Below are positions 1-7,309 of a stretch of 14,039 bases of DNA, in pieces; the first letter of the stretch is position 1, and each line of letters starts with the position of its first letter. Source of the DNA: Alistipes sp. (lineage in GTDB: Bacteria > Bacteroidota > Bacteroidia > Bacteroidales > Rikenellaceae); the NCBI GenBank assembly GCA_017559685.1, contig JAFYQY010000207.1:1-14039 (forward strand), in the 5' to 3' direction. A program made the translations under genes and the position numbers. The notes below the pieces were generated by a model. It made no database searches. It saw only the letters and a program-made list of their open reading frames with translations, and was not told where the DNA came from.

Positions 1-1
1 A

Positions 2-274
2 GGTCTGTCGCCTTATCCTGCAGCGTGGAGCACTCTGAAACGTAGCGAGGAAGAGCTCTCGGTTAAGATCTTCAAGGCTCGCTTCGAGGAGAAGGCGCAC
101 AATCACAACGTTGGCACAATCGTAACCGACAACAAAACATACATTAAGGTGGCTTGTGCGGATGGTTTAATCGCCATCGAGGAGTTGCAGGTTGCAGGCA
201 AGAAGCGTATGGCAGTACGAGACCTCCTGCTCGGCTTAAGCCTTAACGACACCGATAAATTCAACCTAAAATAA
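2..274 (+). CDS. fmt: Methionyl-tRNA formyltransferase, C-terminal end (5' part outside window)
   Basis: The first 90 codons visible are the C-terminal end of a protein that begins before the window. The read-through starts with [12 protein letters not shown], a segment typical of the junction region of methionyl-tRNA formyltransferase, followed by the strand-rich C-terminal domain that binds tRNA ([35 protein letters not shown]) and the ending FNLK before a TAA stop. The enzyme transfers a formyl group from 10-formyl-tetrahydrofolate to Met-tRNA of the initiator type. The catalytic N-terminal domain cannot be seen. The serC start lies 26 bases downstream with no promoter motif or terminator between, so read-through from fmt into the serine operon is possible. 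Identification rests on the C-terminal motif only but fits Bacteroidota homologues well. Confidence 0.85.
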   Translation, partial: GLSPYPAAWSTLKRSEEELSVKIFKARFEEKAHNHNVGTIVTDNKTYIKVACADGLIAIEELQVAGKKRMAVRDLLLGLSLNDTDKFNLK

Positions 275-300
275 CTAATACATCTAAAACTTCAATTGGT

Positions 301-1374
301 ATGAAAAAGCACAATTTCAGCGCTGGCCCTTCGGTATTGCCCGAAGTAGCCCTCGAAAACGCAGCAAAGGCAATCTTTGATTTCAACGGCACCGGTCTTT
401 CGGTACTCTCGTATTCGCACCGCAGCAAGGAGTTCGAGGCTGTTTTGGCAGAGGCTAAGGCTTTATTCCGTGAGTTGCTTAACATTCCTGAGAACTACCA
501 CATCTACTTCGTAGGTGGTGGCGCAAGCACTCAGTTCTTCCACATCCCTGCAAACTTCCTCGGCAAGAAGGCGGGTTATGTAAACACAGGCGTGTGGACT
601 AAGAAGGCCATCAAGGAGGCAAAGCTCTACGGAGAGGTCGAGATTGTAGCTTCGAGCGATGACAAGAACTTCTCGTACATCCCTAAGGGTTTTGAGATTC
701 CTGCAGACTTGGACTACCTCTATATCTGCACCAACAACACAATCTATGGTACTGAGTACAAGGTAGATATCGACTCACCTGTACCTCTTATCGCCGATAT
801 GTCGTCGGATATTATGAGCCGTCCTATCGACGTTTCGAAGTACGCACTCATCTATGGTGGTGCACAGAAGAATCTCGCACCTGCGGGCGTCACATTCGTT
901 ATCATTCGTGACGATATGCTCCAGAAGGTTGTTCGCCCATTGCCAACAATGATGAACGTAAATACCCACGTCGAGAACGACTCGATGTTCAACACTCCGC
1001 CTGTATTCCCAATCTTTGTGATGAACGAGACTTTGAAGTGGTTGAAGTCTATCGGTGGCGTAGAGGCGATGCACAAGATTAACCTCGAGAAGGCCGAGTT
1101 GCTCTATAACGAGATTGAGCGCAACTCGTTGTTCCGCCCAACAGTCGAGAAGGAGGATCGTTCGTTGATGAACATCTGCTTCGTAATGACCGAGGGTAAT
1201 GAGGATTTGGCTCCTGAGTTTATGGAGTTCGCCAAGGAGCGTGGTATGGTGGGCATCAAGGGTCACCGTTTGGTTGGCGGTTTCCGTGCATCGTGCTACA
1301 ACGCATTGCCAAAGGAGTCTGTAGAGGCACTCGTGGCTTGTATGCAGGAGTTCGAACAGCTCAAGACCAAGTAA
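301..1374 (+). CDS. serC: Phosphoserine aminotransferase SerC
   Basis: A 357-residue class V, PLP-dependent aminotransferase that converts 3-phosphohydroxypyruvate plus glutamate to O-phosphoserine plus 2-oxoglutarate in the cytoplasm; homologues also serve the pyridoxal route. Seen directly: the N-terminal FSAGPSVLP typical of SerC, the phosphate-binding SHRS at 39-42, GGGAST at 72-77, NTGVW at 95-99, TNNTIYGT at 144-151, ADMSSD at 165-170, and the PLP-binding lysine K190 in [11 protein letters not shown]. Length is normal for the family (about 360). The ATG at 301 is supported because the family N-terminus begins within a few residues of the FSAGP motif. There is no clear Shine-Dalgarno sequence, as is common in Bacteroidota. 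It is followed by serA after a 78-base gap without a terminator, so the two are probably cotranscribed. Confidence 0.97.
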   Translation: MKKHNFSAGPSVLPEVALENAAKAIFDFNGTGLSVLSYSHRSKEFEAVLAEAKALFRELLNIPENYHIYFVGGGASTQFFHIPANFLGKKAGYVNTGVWTKKAIKEAKLYGEVEIVASSDDKNFSYIPKGFEIPADLDYLYICTNNTIYGTEYKVDIDSPVPLIADMSSDIMSRPIDVSKYALIYGGAQKNLAPAGVTFVIIRDDMLQKVVRPLPTMMNVNTHVENDSMFNTPPVFPIFVMNETLKWLKSIGGVEAMHKINLEKAELLYNEIERNSLFRPTVEKEDRSLMNICFVMTEGNEDLAPEFMEFAKERGMVGIKGHRLVGGFRASCYNALPKESVEALVACMQEFEQLKTK

Positions 1375-1452
1375 TATATGCCAACAATCGTCCCTTATAC
1401 ATACGAAAAGAAGGAGGAGAAAGTAATATTTTTCACTTCGTTAGTTCAAGGT

Positions 1453-2376
1453 ATGAAAGTTCTGATTGCAACCGAGAAACCATTTGCACGCAAGGCGGTA
1501 GATGGTATCACAGAGATTTTAGAAGCGGCAAAATACGAGGTTATTCTGCTCGAAAAATATACCGACAAGAGCGAGTTGCTCGAGGCTGTAGCCGATGTCG
1601 ATGCGCTTATCGTGCGTAGCGACAAGGTCACTAAAGAGGTCTTGGATGCTGCCAAGAACCTCAAAATCGTAGTTCGTGCCGGCGCAGGTTACGACAATGT
1701 AGACTGCGAGGAGGCGAAGAAGCGTGGCATCGTGGTAATGAACACACCAGGACAAAATGCGAATGCCGTTGCCGAGCTCACCATCGGTATGATAATCTTT
1801 ATGGCTCGCAACTGTTTCCAGCCTGGCACAGGCACAGAGTTGAGAGGCAAGCGCTGGGGTATTGTTGCCTACGGAGCTATCGGTCGCATCGTATCGGATG
1901 TTGCCGACGGTTTGGGTATGTATGTTCACGTCTACTCACGCCCTAACCCAAACAAAATTCGCTTATATGCGAAGCACCTTCGTCGTGACGACACTCTCGA
2001 ACAGATGTTCTCGGAGAGCAACTTCGTATCGTTGCATATGCCAGCAACACCCGAGACCAAGGGTATGATTGGCTACGACCTTATCAAGTTGATGCCACAG
2101 GGTGGTGTACTCATCAACACTGCACGCAAGGAGGTAGTTGACGAGGCGGGCTTGATGCAGGCTCTCGAAGAGCGTTCTGATTTGAAATATATCACCGATA
2201 TCGCACCGTCAAATATTGCCGAGTTGAAGGAGAAATTTGGCAATAGAGTATTTGCAACAGCAAAGAAGATGGGTGCCGAGACTGCCGAGGCTAACATCAA
2301 CGCAGGTTTGGCTGCTGCTCGACAGATTGTTGATTATTTCGTACACGGCAACACCGAGTTCCAGGTAAACAAATAA
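1453..2376 (+). CDS. serA: D-3-phosphoglycerate dehydrogenase, short lysine-type (type III)
   Basis: A 307-residue NAD-dependent 2-hydroxyacid dehydrogenase that oxidises 3-phosphoglycerate to 3-phosphohydroxypyruvate, the first step of serine synthesis. The start is set at the ATG at 1453 (MKVLIATEKPFA), the usual N-terminus of Bacteroidota SerA. The frame is open 25 codons further upstream to 1378, but that extension is not family-like. Seen: VRAGAGYDNVD, the nucleotide-binding segment GIVAYGAIG (about 136-144, with AYG in place of the usual GLG), and INTAR with catalytic Arg225. Where most family members have the His of TPHIGA, this protein has ATAKKMGAET, so a lysine (271 or 272) takes the histidine's place. 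This corresponds to the lysine subgroup of type III PGDH described for Entamoeba and Bacteroides-like enzymes. There is no C-terminal ACT or ASB domain, so serine feedback through ACT is not expected. Confidence 0.93.
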   Translation: MKVLIATEKPFARKAVDGITEILEAAKYEVILLEKYTDKSELLEAVADVDALIVRSDKVTKEVLDAAKNLKIVVRAGAGYDNVDCEEAKKRGIVVMNTPGQNANAVAELTIGMIIFMARNCFQPGTGTELRGKRWGIVAYGAIGRIVSDVADGLGMYVHVYSRPNPNKIRLYAKHLRRDDTLEQMFSESNFVSLHMPATPETKGMIGYDLIKLMPQGGVLINTARKEVVDEAGLMQALEERSDLKYITDIAPSNIAELKEKFGNRVFATAKKMGAETAEANINAGLAAARQIVDYFVHGNTEFQVNK

Positions 2377-2415
2377 TAGTTTTTTGCCCATTAGCCATCA
2401 GCTAATTTTATAATT

Positions 2416-3654
2416 ATGGTACGTATTAAACCATTCAAAGGCATTCGCCCTCCGAAGGAGTTGGCGAAGGAGGTTGCTTCACGTCCATACGACGTATTGA
2501 ACTCGGTAGAAGCTAAGGCCGAGGCGACAGAGCGATCTCTGCTCCATATTATCAAGCCCGAAATTGACTTTGATCCTATCGCTGACGAGCACTCACAGGA
2601 GGTCTACGACAAGGCGGTCGAGAACTTCGCCAAGTGGCAGAAGGAGGGTTGGTTGAAGCAAGACGGCGAGGAGCACTACTATATCTATGCTCAGACAATG
2701 GACAGCCGCACTCAGTACGGCATCGTAATGTGCTGTCACTTCGAGGATTACCTCTCGGGGGCAATCAAAAAGCACGAGCTTACCCGCACCGAGAAGGAGG
2801 AGGATCGTATGCACCACGTGCGCAACCAAAAGGCCAATATCGAGCCCGTTTTCTTTGCTTATCCCGACCACGAGGATATCAACGCTATCGTAAAGAAGGT
2901 TACCGCATCGGAGCCCGAGTATGACTTCGTTGCAGAGGATGGATTTGGTCACACTTTGTGGGTTGTTCCTACCGAGTATAACGACCATATAACCACCGTT
3001 TTCAGCACTATTCCTGCACTCTATGTAGCTGACGGTCACCACCGTACCGCGGCCGCAGCACGAGTAGGCGAGGAGTGCAAGAACAACAACCCTAACCATA
3101 CGGGTGACGAAGAGTATTGCTACTTCTTGGCCGTTACCTTCCCTGAGTCGCATCTCCGCATAATCGATTACAACCGTGTAGTGCGAGATCTCAACGGCTT
3201 GAGCGAAGAGGCATTTATCGAGGCTTTGAAGGAGGACTTCGAGCTTGAGAAGGAGGGTAGCGAGATTTACAAACCGCAGGCGTTGCACAACTTCTCGATG
3301 TATATCGGTGGCGAGTGGTACAGCCTTACAGCTAAGGCAGGTCGCTACAATGACGCCGATCCGATTGGTGTGCTCGACGTAACAATCTTGTCAAATCTTG
3401 TACTCGATAAAATTCTAGGTATCAAAGATTTACGCACCTCTAACCGAATCGATTTTGTAGGTGGCATTCGTGGTTTAGGTGAGTTGCAACAGCGAGTAGA
3501 TTCGGGCGAGATGAAGGCTGCATTTGCACTCTATCCAGTTTCGATGCGCCAGCTTATCGACATCGCCGACACGGGCAACATTATGCCTCCGAAGACCACT
3601 TGGTTTGAGCCAAAGTTGCGCTCAGGCGTTGTTATTCACTCATTTGCAGAATAA
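2416..3654 (+). CDS. DUF1015-family protein, possible ParB/SbnI-fold serine or phosphoserine enzyme
   Basis: A 412-residue cytoplasmic protein of the DUF1015 family. Family marks seen: the N-terminal FKGIRPPKELAKEVASRPYDVLNS, the LLHIIKPE segment, and ADGHHRTAAAAR around D206-GHHR210. A DG(H/E)(H)R box is characteristic of the ParB/Srx-like fold, which includes the free-serine kinases SbnI and archaeal SerK. That makes a serine-phosphate reaction a reasonable but unproven guess. Context strengthens it: the gene lies 39 bases after serA, in an operon with serC and serA, an arrangement I associate with Bacteroidota generally. No phosphoserine phosphatase gene is present here, so the final step of serine synthesis must be encoded elsewhere, unless this protein takes part in it. 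No signal peptide or membrane segment is visible. The stop is only 6 bases before the next start, indicating translational coupling. The family call is firm; the function is not known to me. Confidence 0.88.
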   Translation: MVRIKPFKGIRPPKELAKEVASRPYDVLNSVEAKAEATERSLLHIIKPEIDFDPIADEHSQEVYDKAVENFAKWQKEGWLKQDGEEHYYIYAQTMDSRTQYGIVMCCHFEDYLSGAIKKHELTRTEKEEDRMHHVRNQKANIEPVFFAYPDHEDINAIVKKVTASEPEYDFVAEDGFGHTLWVVPTEYNDHITTVFSTIPALYVADGHHRTAAAARVGEECKNNNPNHTGDEEYCYFLAVTFPESHLRIIDYNRVVRDLNGLSEEAFIEALKEDFELEKEGSEIYKPQALHNFSMYIGGEWYSLTAKAGRYNDADPIGVLDVTILSNLVLDKILGIKDLRTSNRIDFVGGIRGLGELQQRVDSGEMKAAFALYPVSMRQLIDIADTGNIMPPKTTWFEPKLRSGVVIHSFAE

Positions 3655-3660
3655 TTGATT

Positions 3661-4971
3661 ATGAAGAAGTTATTATTAACCGTAATGGCCGTAGCACTCT
3701 CATTGTCGCTTTCGGCACAGTCACAAAAACACGTAGAGTGGGGTTTCTCATCGAAGAAGATAGGTAACTACCTCGAAAATGGACACTATCACGCCTCGAA
3801 GGGTAAGGGCGAGATTGAGTTCGTTGGCAAGAAAGCAACAGCTACCGTAGGCGTAAGAAAACACTATCCTGCGGCTGAAGGTACCCGCAAGGGCGACTAT
3901 TGGTTGATGTGCATTCCTGTCGAGAATATCAAGGCGGGTACAACTATCGACGTATGGTTCCCATTCCTCGCCGAGCCGAGCGACACCCCTCACGCCTTTG
4001 CGTGGGAGTATCTCGACGGCAAGGAGTGGAAGGGTGTTTTGCCTGCCGACAAGAAGGGAGTAAACTGCTACTCAACTACTTCGAGCAAGTGGCCTCGCTT
4101 CCTTTGGAGCTCTATCAAGCTCGAGAAGGGCATCAAAAGTGGCAATCTGCTTATCCGTTTGCGCCACTGCGACAAGAGCGTAACAAAGAGTTCGCTCTAT
4201 GGCAGCAGCTCGGGAAATTCGCCTAAAATCGCAATCTATGACAATAGTACTCCGAAAGACAACACACGTGTATTATTTATAGGTAATAGCTACACCTATT
4301 GCAACGAGTACCCAATGTTGCTGAAAGAGCTGGCTTGGTACGAGGGTCACCACATCGAGGGTGTAACCTATCAACACGGCGGTTATACAATCAAGCAACA
4401 CCTTGCCGACAAAGTGTCGCAAGAGACTGTAGCTTTGGGAGGTTATGACTACGCCTTCTTGCAGGGACAGAGCCTTTCGGCTCTCCGCATCGGCACTACC
4501 GAGGATAGAAACGTAGTGGGAGAGATGGGCAAAATGGTAGCCAAAGTTAAAGAGTATAGCCCTAACGCTAAGTGCGTTATCGAGATGACCTGGGGTCGTC
4601 GTGACGGCAATAATACTACAAAAGGTAAGAAGTTGGAGGGCCTCGTAAAGGGTTACCCAGAGTTCTTCACAAGCTACGAGTCTATGCAGAAGGTTATCAC
4701 AGCCAACACTACCGCTATGGCGCAGACATTGGGCGTCGATCTCTCGCCTGTAGGCGTTGCGTGGGAGATTGTGCGTCGTGAGCGACCTGATATCGAACTC
4801 TACGTAAAGGATGGTTCACACCCATCGTACGCAGGATCATACCTCGCAGCAGCGGTAGGTTACTTGACAATCTTCAAAGAGCCATTCAAGGCCGATACAC
4901 CGATCCGCCTCAAACCAGAGGTTGCAAAGTATCTCCGTAGCGTAGCCGAAAGGGTAGTGCTGGGAAAATAA
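3661..4971 (+). CDS. Secreted SGNH/GDSL-like hydrolase (DUF4886-like)
   Basis: A 436-residue exported protein. The start is the ATG at 3661; a TTG two codons earlier is in frame but less likely. Residues 1-19 form a signal peptide (positively charged MKK, then a hydrophobic core, cleavage expected after SLSA). Residues about 20-200 are rich in aromatic and strand-like sequence with no recognised motif, perhaps a beta-sandwich. From about residue 200 an SGNH fold appears: block I is VLFIGNSYT with candidate nucleophile Ser210, then FLQGQS, and finally DGSHPSYAG with the expected Asp384-x-x-His387 pair. Such enzymes are esterases or deacetylases acting on glycans or other acylated substrates in the periplasm or outside; the substrate cannot be told. 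It is last in the serC operon, 6 bases after the DUF1015 gene, and is followed by a strong terminator. Its link to serine metabolism is not obvious. Confidence 0.85.
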   Translation: MKKLLLTVMAVALSLSLSAQSQKHVEWGFSSKKIGNYLENGHYHASKGKGEIEFVGKKATATVGVRKHYPAAEGTRKGDYWLMCIPVENIKAGTTIDVWFPFLAEPSDTPHAFAWEYLDGKEWKGVLPADKKGVNCYSTTSSKWPRFLWSSIKLEKGIKSGNLLIRLRHCDKSVTKSSLYGSSSGNSPKIAIYDNSTPKDNTRVLFIGNSYTYCNEYPMLLKELAWYEGHHIEGVTYQHGGYTIKQHLADKVSQETVALGGYDYAFLQGQSLSALRIGTTEDRNVVGEMGKMVAKVKEYSPNAKCVIEMTWGRRDGNNTTKGKKLEGLVKGYPEFFTSYESMQKVITANTTAMAQTLGVDLSPVGVAWEIVRRERPDIELYVKDGSHPSYAGSYLAAAVGYLTIFKEPFKADTPIRLKPEVAKYLRSVAERVVLGK

Positions 4972-4985
4972 ACGATTTATAACCA

Positions 4986-5019
4986 AACAAAAAGAGAACC
5001 GATTGGTTCTCTTTTTGTT
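4986..5019. terminator. Bidirectional intrinsic terminator of the serC operon and the DUF2752 gene
   Basis: A perfect 15-bp stem: AACAAAAAGAGAACC (4986-5000), loop GATT, GGTTCTCTTTTTGTT (5005-5019). The A-tract/T-tract inside the stem gives a U-run in both directions, as suits the convergent genes. The stem overlaps the first two bases of the TAA stop (5018-5020, minus) of the DUF2752 gene. Confidence 0.92.
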
Positions 5020-5449
5020 ATATTAACACACCCAACCACCACTCTGAATTGCGTATAACCCACCAGGCAATATAGAGCGCAAGGAAGCTCCATATAGCAA
5101 TGCGATGGCGCACAAAGGGCTTTATGCGTCGTGCAAATCGATCTCTCGAGAGTGCCGTATAGAGAAGCGACAGCAGATAGGGTAGCGCCAGGAAGATAAA
5201 CGGATTAAAGAGTATCGCCCGCTTGAACTCGCCATTTAAGATGGCGTGCAGAGCTCGCTGAGAGCCACACGAAGGGCAATCGTAGCCCGTAAGTCCCTTC
5301 ATAAAGCATTTAGGCATATACTCGCCCGCAGTCGTTCCTACGGGGTTTATACAGCGGTATACGACCACTATCGCCACAACCGTCACCACAACTATGGCCG
5401 GCTTGGCGAATTTCTTAAACCCTAATCGTCGCACATCCTCCCTTTTCAT
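5018..5449 (-). CDS. DUF2752-family small membrane protein
   Basis: A 143-residue integral membrane protein. Seen: a basic N-terminus (MKREDVRRLGFKKFAK), a first hydrophobic helix at about 17-31, the family signature GYDCPSCGSQRALHAILNGE with Cys58 and Cys61 (and Cys48 upstream), a second hydrophobic segment at about 80-98 after FNPF, and a third at about 115-133 (IWSFLALYIAWW). The CPxCGxxRA motif with following NP-containing helix defines DUF2752, a family without known function that is common in Bacteroidota. The paired cysteines suggest metal binding or a redox role, which is only an inference. The gene is alone on the minus strand, between two + units. A promoter motif sits directly before the start, leaving almost no untranslated leader. 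Confidence 0.87.
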   Translation of the reverse strand: MKREDVRRLGFKKFAKPAIVVVTVVAIVVVYRCINPVGTTAGEYMPKCFMKGLTGYDCPSCGSQRALHAILNGEFKRAILFNPFIFLALPYLLSLLYTALSRDRFARRIKPFVRHRIAIWSFLALYIAWWVIRNSEWWLGVLI

Positions 5450-5454
5450 AGTCG

Positions 5455-5462
5455 CAAAGGTA
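5455..5462 (-). promoter_or_regulatory. Promoter -7 element for the DUF2752 gene
   Basis: On the minus strand the sequence TACCTTTG matches the Bacteroidota -7 consensus TAnnTTTG exactly. It ends 5 bases before the ATG at 5449, so transcription would begin almost at the start codon, giving a leaderless or nearly leaderless mRNA. No clear TTG is seen at the -33 distance. Confidence 0.55.
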
Positions 5463-5558
5463 CAAACTTATATGCGAAAGGCGAAGTCGCCCCGAAAAAA
5501 AAGTGTAAAAATTTTGCAACTTTTTTACGCTTTGACACAACCTGTCAAAAACACACCA

Positions 5559-5566
5559 TACTTTTG
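5559..5566 (+). promoter_or_regulatory. Promoter -7 element for the small-gene cluster
   Basis: TACTTTTG matches TAnnTTTG exactly. A TTTG at 5531-5534 lies 24 bases upstream, rather further than the usual 18-21. The motif is 42 bases before the first small start codon (5609) and diverges from the DUF2752 promoter about 100 bases away. Confidence 0.55.
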
Positions 5567-5608
5567 CATCGTGAAAGTAATCATAAACCTTAAAAACGAG
5601 CATAAGAT

Positions 5609-5692
5609 ATGATGACGATTTTGATTATTATCGGCCTATTGGCCAGCGTTGGCAACTACATCGTAGGCGGTAAGAACAATTTGTTTAAGTAG
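5609..5692 (+). CDS. 27-residue single-helix membrane peptide, unknown function
   Basis: A very short frame starting with two ATG codons (5609 or 5612) and ending at TAG. The peptide begins MMTILIIIGLLASVG, a strong transmembrane helix, then NYIVGGKNNLFK, a short polar and basic tail. A signal-anchored small membrane peptide is the natural reading. Supporting evidence for a real gene: a promoter motif 42 bases upstream, an A-rich start region (AAACCTTAAAAA at 5585-5596) whose core AAACCTTAAAA is repeated before the next gene (5701-5711), and tight spacing (29 bases) to that gene. I do not recognise the family. Confidence 0.5.
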   Translation: MMTILIIIGLLASVGNYIVGGKNNLFK

Positions 5693-5721
5693 AGTATTAA
5701 AAACCTTAAAATTATAGAGTT

Positions 5722-5931
5722 ATGGGAACAGGACACACTATCAAATGCAAGCATTGCGGTACAGAGTTTATGCACCTTACCGGTTTGGGCTTTATGGGAT
5801 TCGACTGCGAGAATGGCTTCTGCCATATCGAAACCGAGGCGGCAATTCGTTGTCCGCAGTGTATGAAGCGACTCAACAACACGCCCGAGGAGTTTCAGGA
5901 GCAGATTGTCGGACAACTGTTGTGGGACTAA
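5722..5931 (+). CDS. 69-residue cysteine-rich (zinc-ribbon-like) protein
   Basis: A small soluble protein with two CxxC knuckles, Cys9-KH-Cys12 and Cys44-PQ-Cys47, in the order expected for a zinc ribbon, plus two more cysteines at 29 and 34 in a central glycine- and phenylalanine-rich segment (LTGLGFMGFDCENGFCH). The C-terminus (TPEEFQEQIVGQLLWD) is probably helical. Zinc binding is inferred from the cysteine spacing; no partner or target is evident. The ATG at 5722 follows an A-rich stretch like that before the 27-residue gene. It is the middle member of a cluster of three tiny genes, which suggests a joint role with the two membrane peptides. I do not recognise a named family. Confidence 0.75.
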   Translation: MGTGHTIKCKHCGTEFMHLTGLGFMGFDCENGFCHIETEAAIRCPQCMKRLNNTPEEFQEQIVGQLLWD

Positions 5932-5939
5932 CGAGCAAC

Positions 5940-5967
5940 AGTGAGTAGTGAGTAGTGAGTAGTGAGT
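5940..5967 (+). repeat. Four-copy 7-bp tandem repeat (AGTGAGT)
   Basis: Four perfect, uninterrupted units of AGTGAGT lie between the 69-residue gene (stop at 5931) and the 38-residue gene (start at 5987). Such a tract can change copy number by replication slippage and would alter the spacing before the next gene. Confidence 0.95.
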
Positions 5968-5986
5968 AACTAAGACTGTAAAAGCT

Positions 5987-6103
5987 ATGGGACTGATTTT
6001 TCTGGGGGCACTTTTGATATCTCTGATATATGATATTGGAGCGCTCATACTCGCCATCATAGGAGTGATACTTGCTATTATTTGCGCTTTTCAGAGCGAT
6101 TAA
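5987..6103 (+). CDS. 38-residue hydrophobic membrane peptide, unknown function
   Basis: A short frame from ATG (5987) to TAA (6103). Almost all of it is hydrophobic: MGLIFLGALLISLIYDIG, then ALILAIIGVILAIICAF and the tail QSD. It would form one long or two short transmembrane segments, with a possible break at the Tyr-Asp around residues 15-16. It lies 55 bases after the cysteine-rich gene, with the tandem repeat in between. No terminator follows before the recA promoter. Coding status is supported only by composition and position. Confidence 0.45.
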   Translation: MGLIFLGALLISLIYDIGALILAIIGVILAIICAFQSD

Positions 6104-6147
6104 CAGCAAAAAATCGAAAAACAGAATCAATTATCGAAAAAATTTCT

Positions 6148-6155
6148 TAACTTTG
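6148..6155 (+). promoter_or_regulatory. Promoter -7 element for recA
   Basis: TAACTTTG matches TAnnTTTG and lies 62 bases before the recA ATG. No good TTG is found at -33. A second, related block follows (CCTTTGGAAAAAG at 6169-6181, resembling CTTTGGGGAAAG at 6151-6162), giving a partial direct repeat. No LexA-type operator is recognisable. Confidence 0.5.
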
Positions 6156-6217
6156 GGGAAAGTTTTTTCCTTTGGAAAAAGAATTATTGTGAATTAAATA
6201 TTAAAAACGAATATATT

Positions 6218-7225
6218 ATGAGCGAAATGACAACACAGAATGCCGAAAAGATGAAGGTCTTGAAGGCGGTAATGGCGAAGATCGAGAAGGACTTCGGCAA
6301 GGGTTCGATTATGCAGATGTCGAGCGAAAACGTAGAGAATGTACCTGTAATTCCAACAGGATCGATTACCCTCGATGTAGCACTCGGAGTAGGTGGCTAC
6401 CCAAAGGGTAGAGTAATCGAGATTTTTGGCCCTGAGTCGTCGGGTAAGACAACTTTGGCAATTCACGCAATTGCCGAGGCTCAGAAGGCGGGCGGTATCG
6501 CTGCATTCATCGATGCAGAGCACGCATTCGATAGCTTCTATGCACAGAAGTTGGGCGTAGACGTAGAGAATCTCCTCGTTTCGCAGCCAGACAATGGCGA
6601 GCAGGCTCTCGAGATTGCCGACTCGTTGATTCGTTCGAGCGCAATCGATATCATCGTTATCGACTCGGTAGCGGCACTTACACCAAAGGCTGAGATTGAG
6701 GGCGAGATGGGCGACTCGAAGATGGGCTTGCAGGCACGATTGATGTCGCAGGCATTGCGTAAGCTCACAGCAAGCATCGCAAAGACTAAGACCGTCTGCA
6801 TCTTCATCAACCAACTTCGTGATAAGATTGGCGTAGTATATGGCAACCCTGAGACCACAACCGGTGGTAACGCCTTGAAGTTCTACGCAAGTGTTCGTAT
6901 CGATATCCGTCGCACTTCGGTTATCAAGGATGGCGACGAGCAGCTCGGAACCCGCACACGTGTAAAGGTTGTGAAGAATAAGGTGGCACCTCCATTCAAG
7001 AAGGCTGAGTTCGATATTATGTTCGGCGAGGGCATATCGAAGATTGGCGAGATTCTTGACTTGGCAGTAGATTACGAGATTATCAAGAAGGCTGGTTCGT
7101 GGTTCTCGTATGGCGAGAAGAAGATCGGACAGGGCCGTGACGCCGTCAAGGATTTATTGACCTCAGACAAGGCTTTGTGCGACGAGATCGAGGCAAAGCT
7201 TCGTGAGGCTATGACACAGAAATAG
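6218..7225 (+). CDS. recA: Recombinase RecA
   Basis: A 335-residue RecA, which forms filaments on single-stranded DNA, drives homologous pairing and strand exchange, and supports recombinational repair. Seen: the N-terminal polymerisation helix (about 11-30, ending FGKGSIM), Walker [10 protein letters not shown] with Lys77, the IDAEHAFD segment at 98-105, Walker [11 protein letters not shown] with Asp149, loop L1 region with [39 protein letters not shown] spanning the L2 loop, and the C-terminal domain ending [10 protein letters not shown]. The protein is slightly shorter than the E. coli enzyme and lacks the long acidic tail. The ATG at 6218 gives a normal N-terminus. It has its own promoter motif and a following hairpin, so it is probably transcribed alone. 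Confidence 0.98.
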   Translation: MSEMTTQNAEKMKVLKAVMAKIEKDFGKGSIMQMSSENVENVPVIPTGSITLDVALGVGGYPKGRVIEIFGPESSGKTTLAIHAIAEAQKAGGIAAFIDAEHAFDSFYAQKLGVDVENLLVSQPDNGEQALEIADSLIRSSAIDIIVIDSVAALTPKAEIEGEMGDSKMGLQARLMSQALRKLTASIAKTKTVCIFINQLRDKIGVVYGNPETTTGGNALKFYASVRIDIRRTSVIKDGDEQLGTRTRVKVVKNKVAPPFKKAEFDIMFGEGISKIGEILDLAVDYEIIKKAGSWFSYGEKKIGQGRDAVKDLLTSDKALCDEIEAKLREAMTQK

Positions 7226-7249
7226 AGACTTTTATAAGTCGCAACTAAC

Positions 7250-7295
7250 GAGAGCACAGTACCGCTTTGGCGGTACGGCTCTCTATATTGGTTTT
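7250..7295 (+). terminator. Probable terminator after recA
   Basis: A two-part hairpin: GAGAGC (7250-7255) with GCTCTC (7278-7283) outside and GTACCGC (7259-7265) with GCGGTAC (7270-7276) inside, loop TTTG. The T-run (7291-7295) follows only after about 7 bases, so efficiency may be partial. It could also be an attenuator in the leader of the next gene. Confidence 0.55.
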
Positions 7296-7309
7296 TAGAG
7301 GTATAGGTT

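Noticed and set aside
775..1266. 163-codon minus-strand frame opposite serC
   Set aside because: Shadow of serC with no motif of its own.
1378..1452. N-terminal extension of SerA by 25 residues
   Set aside because: The extension MPTIVPYTYEKKEEK is not part of the PGDH fold; the family start MKVLIATEKPFA is at 1453.
2593..3288. Long minus-strand open frame opposite the DUF1015 gene
   Set aside because: It is a shadow of the DUF1015 gene, which has clear family motifs on the + strand; the minus frame has no recognisable domain.
6148..6217. LexA/SOS-type operator before recA
   Set aside because: Only partial direct repeats CTTTGG..AAAG are present and no known operator pattern is matched.
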